Positions 4,551 through 5,456 of a stretch of DNA of 5,456 nt are shown here, in pieces. Position 1 is the stretch's first letter; the number at the start of each line of letters is the position of its first letter. Under the pieces are notes generated by a model. That model was not told the DNA's origin. It saw nothing but the letters and a program-made list of their open reading frames with translations, and ran no database searches. The position numbers and the translations under genes were made by a program. The stretch is taken from positions 1 to 5,456 of the forward strand of contig NJED01000055.1 of assembly GCA_002254745.1 (NCBI GenBank), read 5' to 3'. Source of the DNA: Desulfurococcales archaeon ex4484_217_1 (GTDB taxonomy: Archaea; Thermoproteota; Thermoprotei_A; EX4484-217-1).

Positions 4551-5324
4551 ATGGTGATTCTAAGTAGAGATGAGGTTGAGAGATACGATAGGCAGATAAT
4601 GATTTTCGGAGCTAAGGGTCAAATAAAATTAAAGGAAGCCAGAGTCGCTGTTTTTGGCGTTGGCGGTCTAGGTTCAGTTTCTTCTACTTACCTTGCTGCT
4701 TTAGGTGTAGGAGAGCTAATTTTGGTAGATCACGGTAGGGTCGAATTAAGCAATTTAAATAGGCAAATACTTTATAAAACATCAGATATTGGAAAGTTCA
4801 AGGCGGAAATTGCTGCTAAGAGACTCAAAGAACTTAACCCCAGTGTTAACGTTAAATATTTTATTGAAGAAATAAATGAAAGAAACGTTTATCGTTTTGT
4901 AGGAGAAGCAGACCTCATTATTGATGGACTAGATAATTGGAAGACAAGATTCTTAGTGAATAAGGCATGTGTAGAACTAAATAAGCCATTCATACATGCC
5001 GGAGTTCATGGAGCCTATGGGCAATTACTTGTAGTAATACCGGGTAAAAGTCCATGTCTTCAATGCATAATTCCTACAATACCTACTGGAGAAAGAAAAA
5101 TACCCATACTTCCAACAACACCAGCTGTTTTAGCTTCATTACAGGTAACAGAAGCAGTAAAAATAATTACTAGCTACGGTAAGCCAGTAGTAGGAAAACT
5201 AATACTATATGACGGATACTCTATGAACTTCCATGAAATACCTGTTTCGAGAAGAGAAAACTGCCCAGTGTGTGGAAATTTTCATCAAAAACATATCTCC
5301 ATACCTCTCACTAAGATATATTAA
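4551..5324 (+). CDS. E1-like adenylyltransferase (ThiF/MoeB/HesA family), 257 aa
   Basis: The protein uses ATP to adenylate the C-terminal glycine of a ubiquitin-like or sulfur-carrier protein (MoaD, ThiS or SAMP type). This feeds molybdopterin, thiamine or thio-tRNA synthesis, or protein tagging. Counting from ATG 4551: ERYDRQI begins near residue 10, the nucleotide loop VFGVGGLGS is at 34-42, and LVDHGRVELSNLNRQ (58-72) supplies Asp60 and Arg71. Lys82 lies in DIGKFKAE, and IIDGLDNWKTRF (123-134) has the Asp that coordinates magnesium in relatives. CLQC (169-172) and CPVC (238-241) form the structural zinc site. The region that carries the extra cysteine in MoeB, ThiF and UbaA (ERKIPILPTTPAVLASLQ) has none. 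The start at 4551 agrees with TATA, GGTG and the usual N-terminus; a GTG at 4497 would add 18 atypical residues. No carrier-protein gene is seen in the window. Confidence 0.9.
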   Translation: MVILSRDEVERYDRQIMIFGAKGQIKLKEARVAVFGVGGLGSVSSTYLAALGVGELILVDHGRVELSNLNRQILYKTSDIGKFKAEIAAKRLKELNPSVNVKYFIEEINERNVYRFVGEADLIIDGLDNWKTRFLVNKACVELNKPFIHAGVHGAYGQLLVVIPGKSPCLQCIIPTIPTGERKIPILPTTPAVLASLQVTEAVKIITSYGKPVVGKLILYDGYSMNFHEIPVSRRENCPVCGNFHQKHISIPLTKIY

Positions 5325-5328
5325 TGTT

Positions 5329-5456
5329 ATGGAGGATTTCTTGCTGAGCATAAATATGATAAGTGGCTTAGGGTTAAGAGGTAAAGGTCCTTTGCCCTTA
5401 GACCATGATTCTATAAAACTAAGGAATAACCTGCTTACTCTATTGCGGAAACCTAC
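5329..5456 (+). CDS. 5' part of an unrecognised gene (cut by the window edge)
   Basis: An open frame of 42 codons runs off the right edge, 4 nt after the E1-like stop, so it may share a transcript with it. The readable text includes MISGLGLRGKGPLPLDHDS, a Gly/Pro-rich segment I cannot assign to a family, then a likely helix (IKLRNNLLTLLRKP). The start is uncertain. ATG 5329 is the first and has no Shine-Dalgarno site. TTG 5341 has GGAGGA ending 4 nt before it. ATG 5356 gives the MISGLGLRG start. An overlapping ATG at 5324 stops after seven codons. Confidence 0.5.
   Translation, partial: MEDFLLSINMISGLGLRGKGPLPLDHDSIKLRNNLLTLLRKP

Overview
The window reads as chromosome from an AT-rich hyperthermophilic archaeon, most likely a crenarchaeote (Desulfurococcales/Ignisphaera-like; the taxon is inferred, not proven). 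The grounds are: strong archaeal TATA boxes (TTTATAAAG, TTTATAAG) about 25-30 nt before expected transcript starts; GGTG-type Shine-Dalgarno sites on some genes and none on others; heavy use of ATA, AGA and AGG codons; and intergenic blocks that are far more GC-rich than their surroundings. Such blocks are a known mark of structured RNAs in AT-rich hyperthermophiles.

Layout. Positions 1-448 (minus) hold a COG1237-type metallo-beta-lactamase-fold gene that runs off the left edge. It appears broken: its N-terminal stub and its HxHxDH-bearing body are in different frames, and the segment between them is missing. An AT-rich divergent promoter region follows (about 449-674), then a small basic protein of unknown function (675-926). 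A HAD-superfamily hydrolase (1034-1735) and a GT4-type glycosyltransferase (1784-2944) come next on the plus strand. Both are preceded by the same 11-nt element, CTAGCAGTTAG, exactly 9 nt before the ATG.

The most unusual block is 2945-4460. It contains a RuvC-fold, TnpB-like protein (3304-4350) with all three catalytic acidic motifs but without the usual TnpB zinc ribbon. The 300 nt before it are GC-rich and contain two candidate structured RNAs pointing away from each other: one on the minus strand (about 3011-3122) and one on the plus strand (about 3162-3303) that ends at the RuvC start codon. Read in their own directions, both carry AAACCGNNATGAACC after a closing helix, followed by an unrelated-sequence hairpin and a closing strand that pairs back to the ACCG segment. 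This suggests two homologous RNAs around a shared TATA region, possibly guide or scaffold RNAs of the nuclease. That role is inference. Hairpins and weak repeats at both sides (2950-2985, 4403-4440) may mark element ends.

To the right lies an E1-like ThiF/MoeB/HesA adenylyltransferase (4551-5324), which would activate a ubiquitin-like or sulfur-carrier protein. The 5' part of an unrecognised gene (5329 onward) is cut by the window edge. No rRNA, tRNA or CRISPR array was seen.
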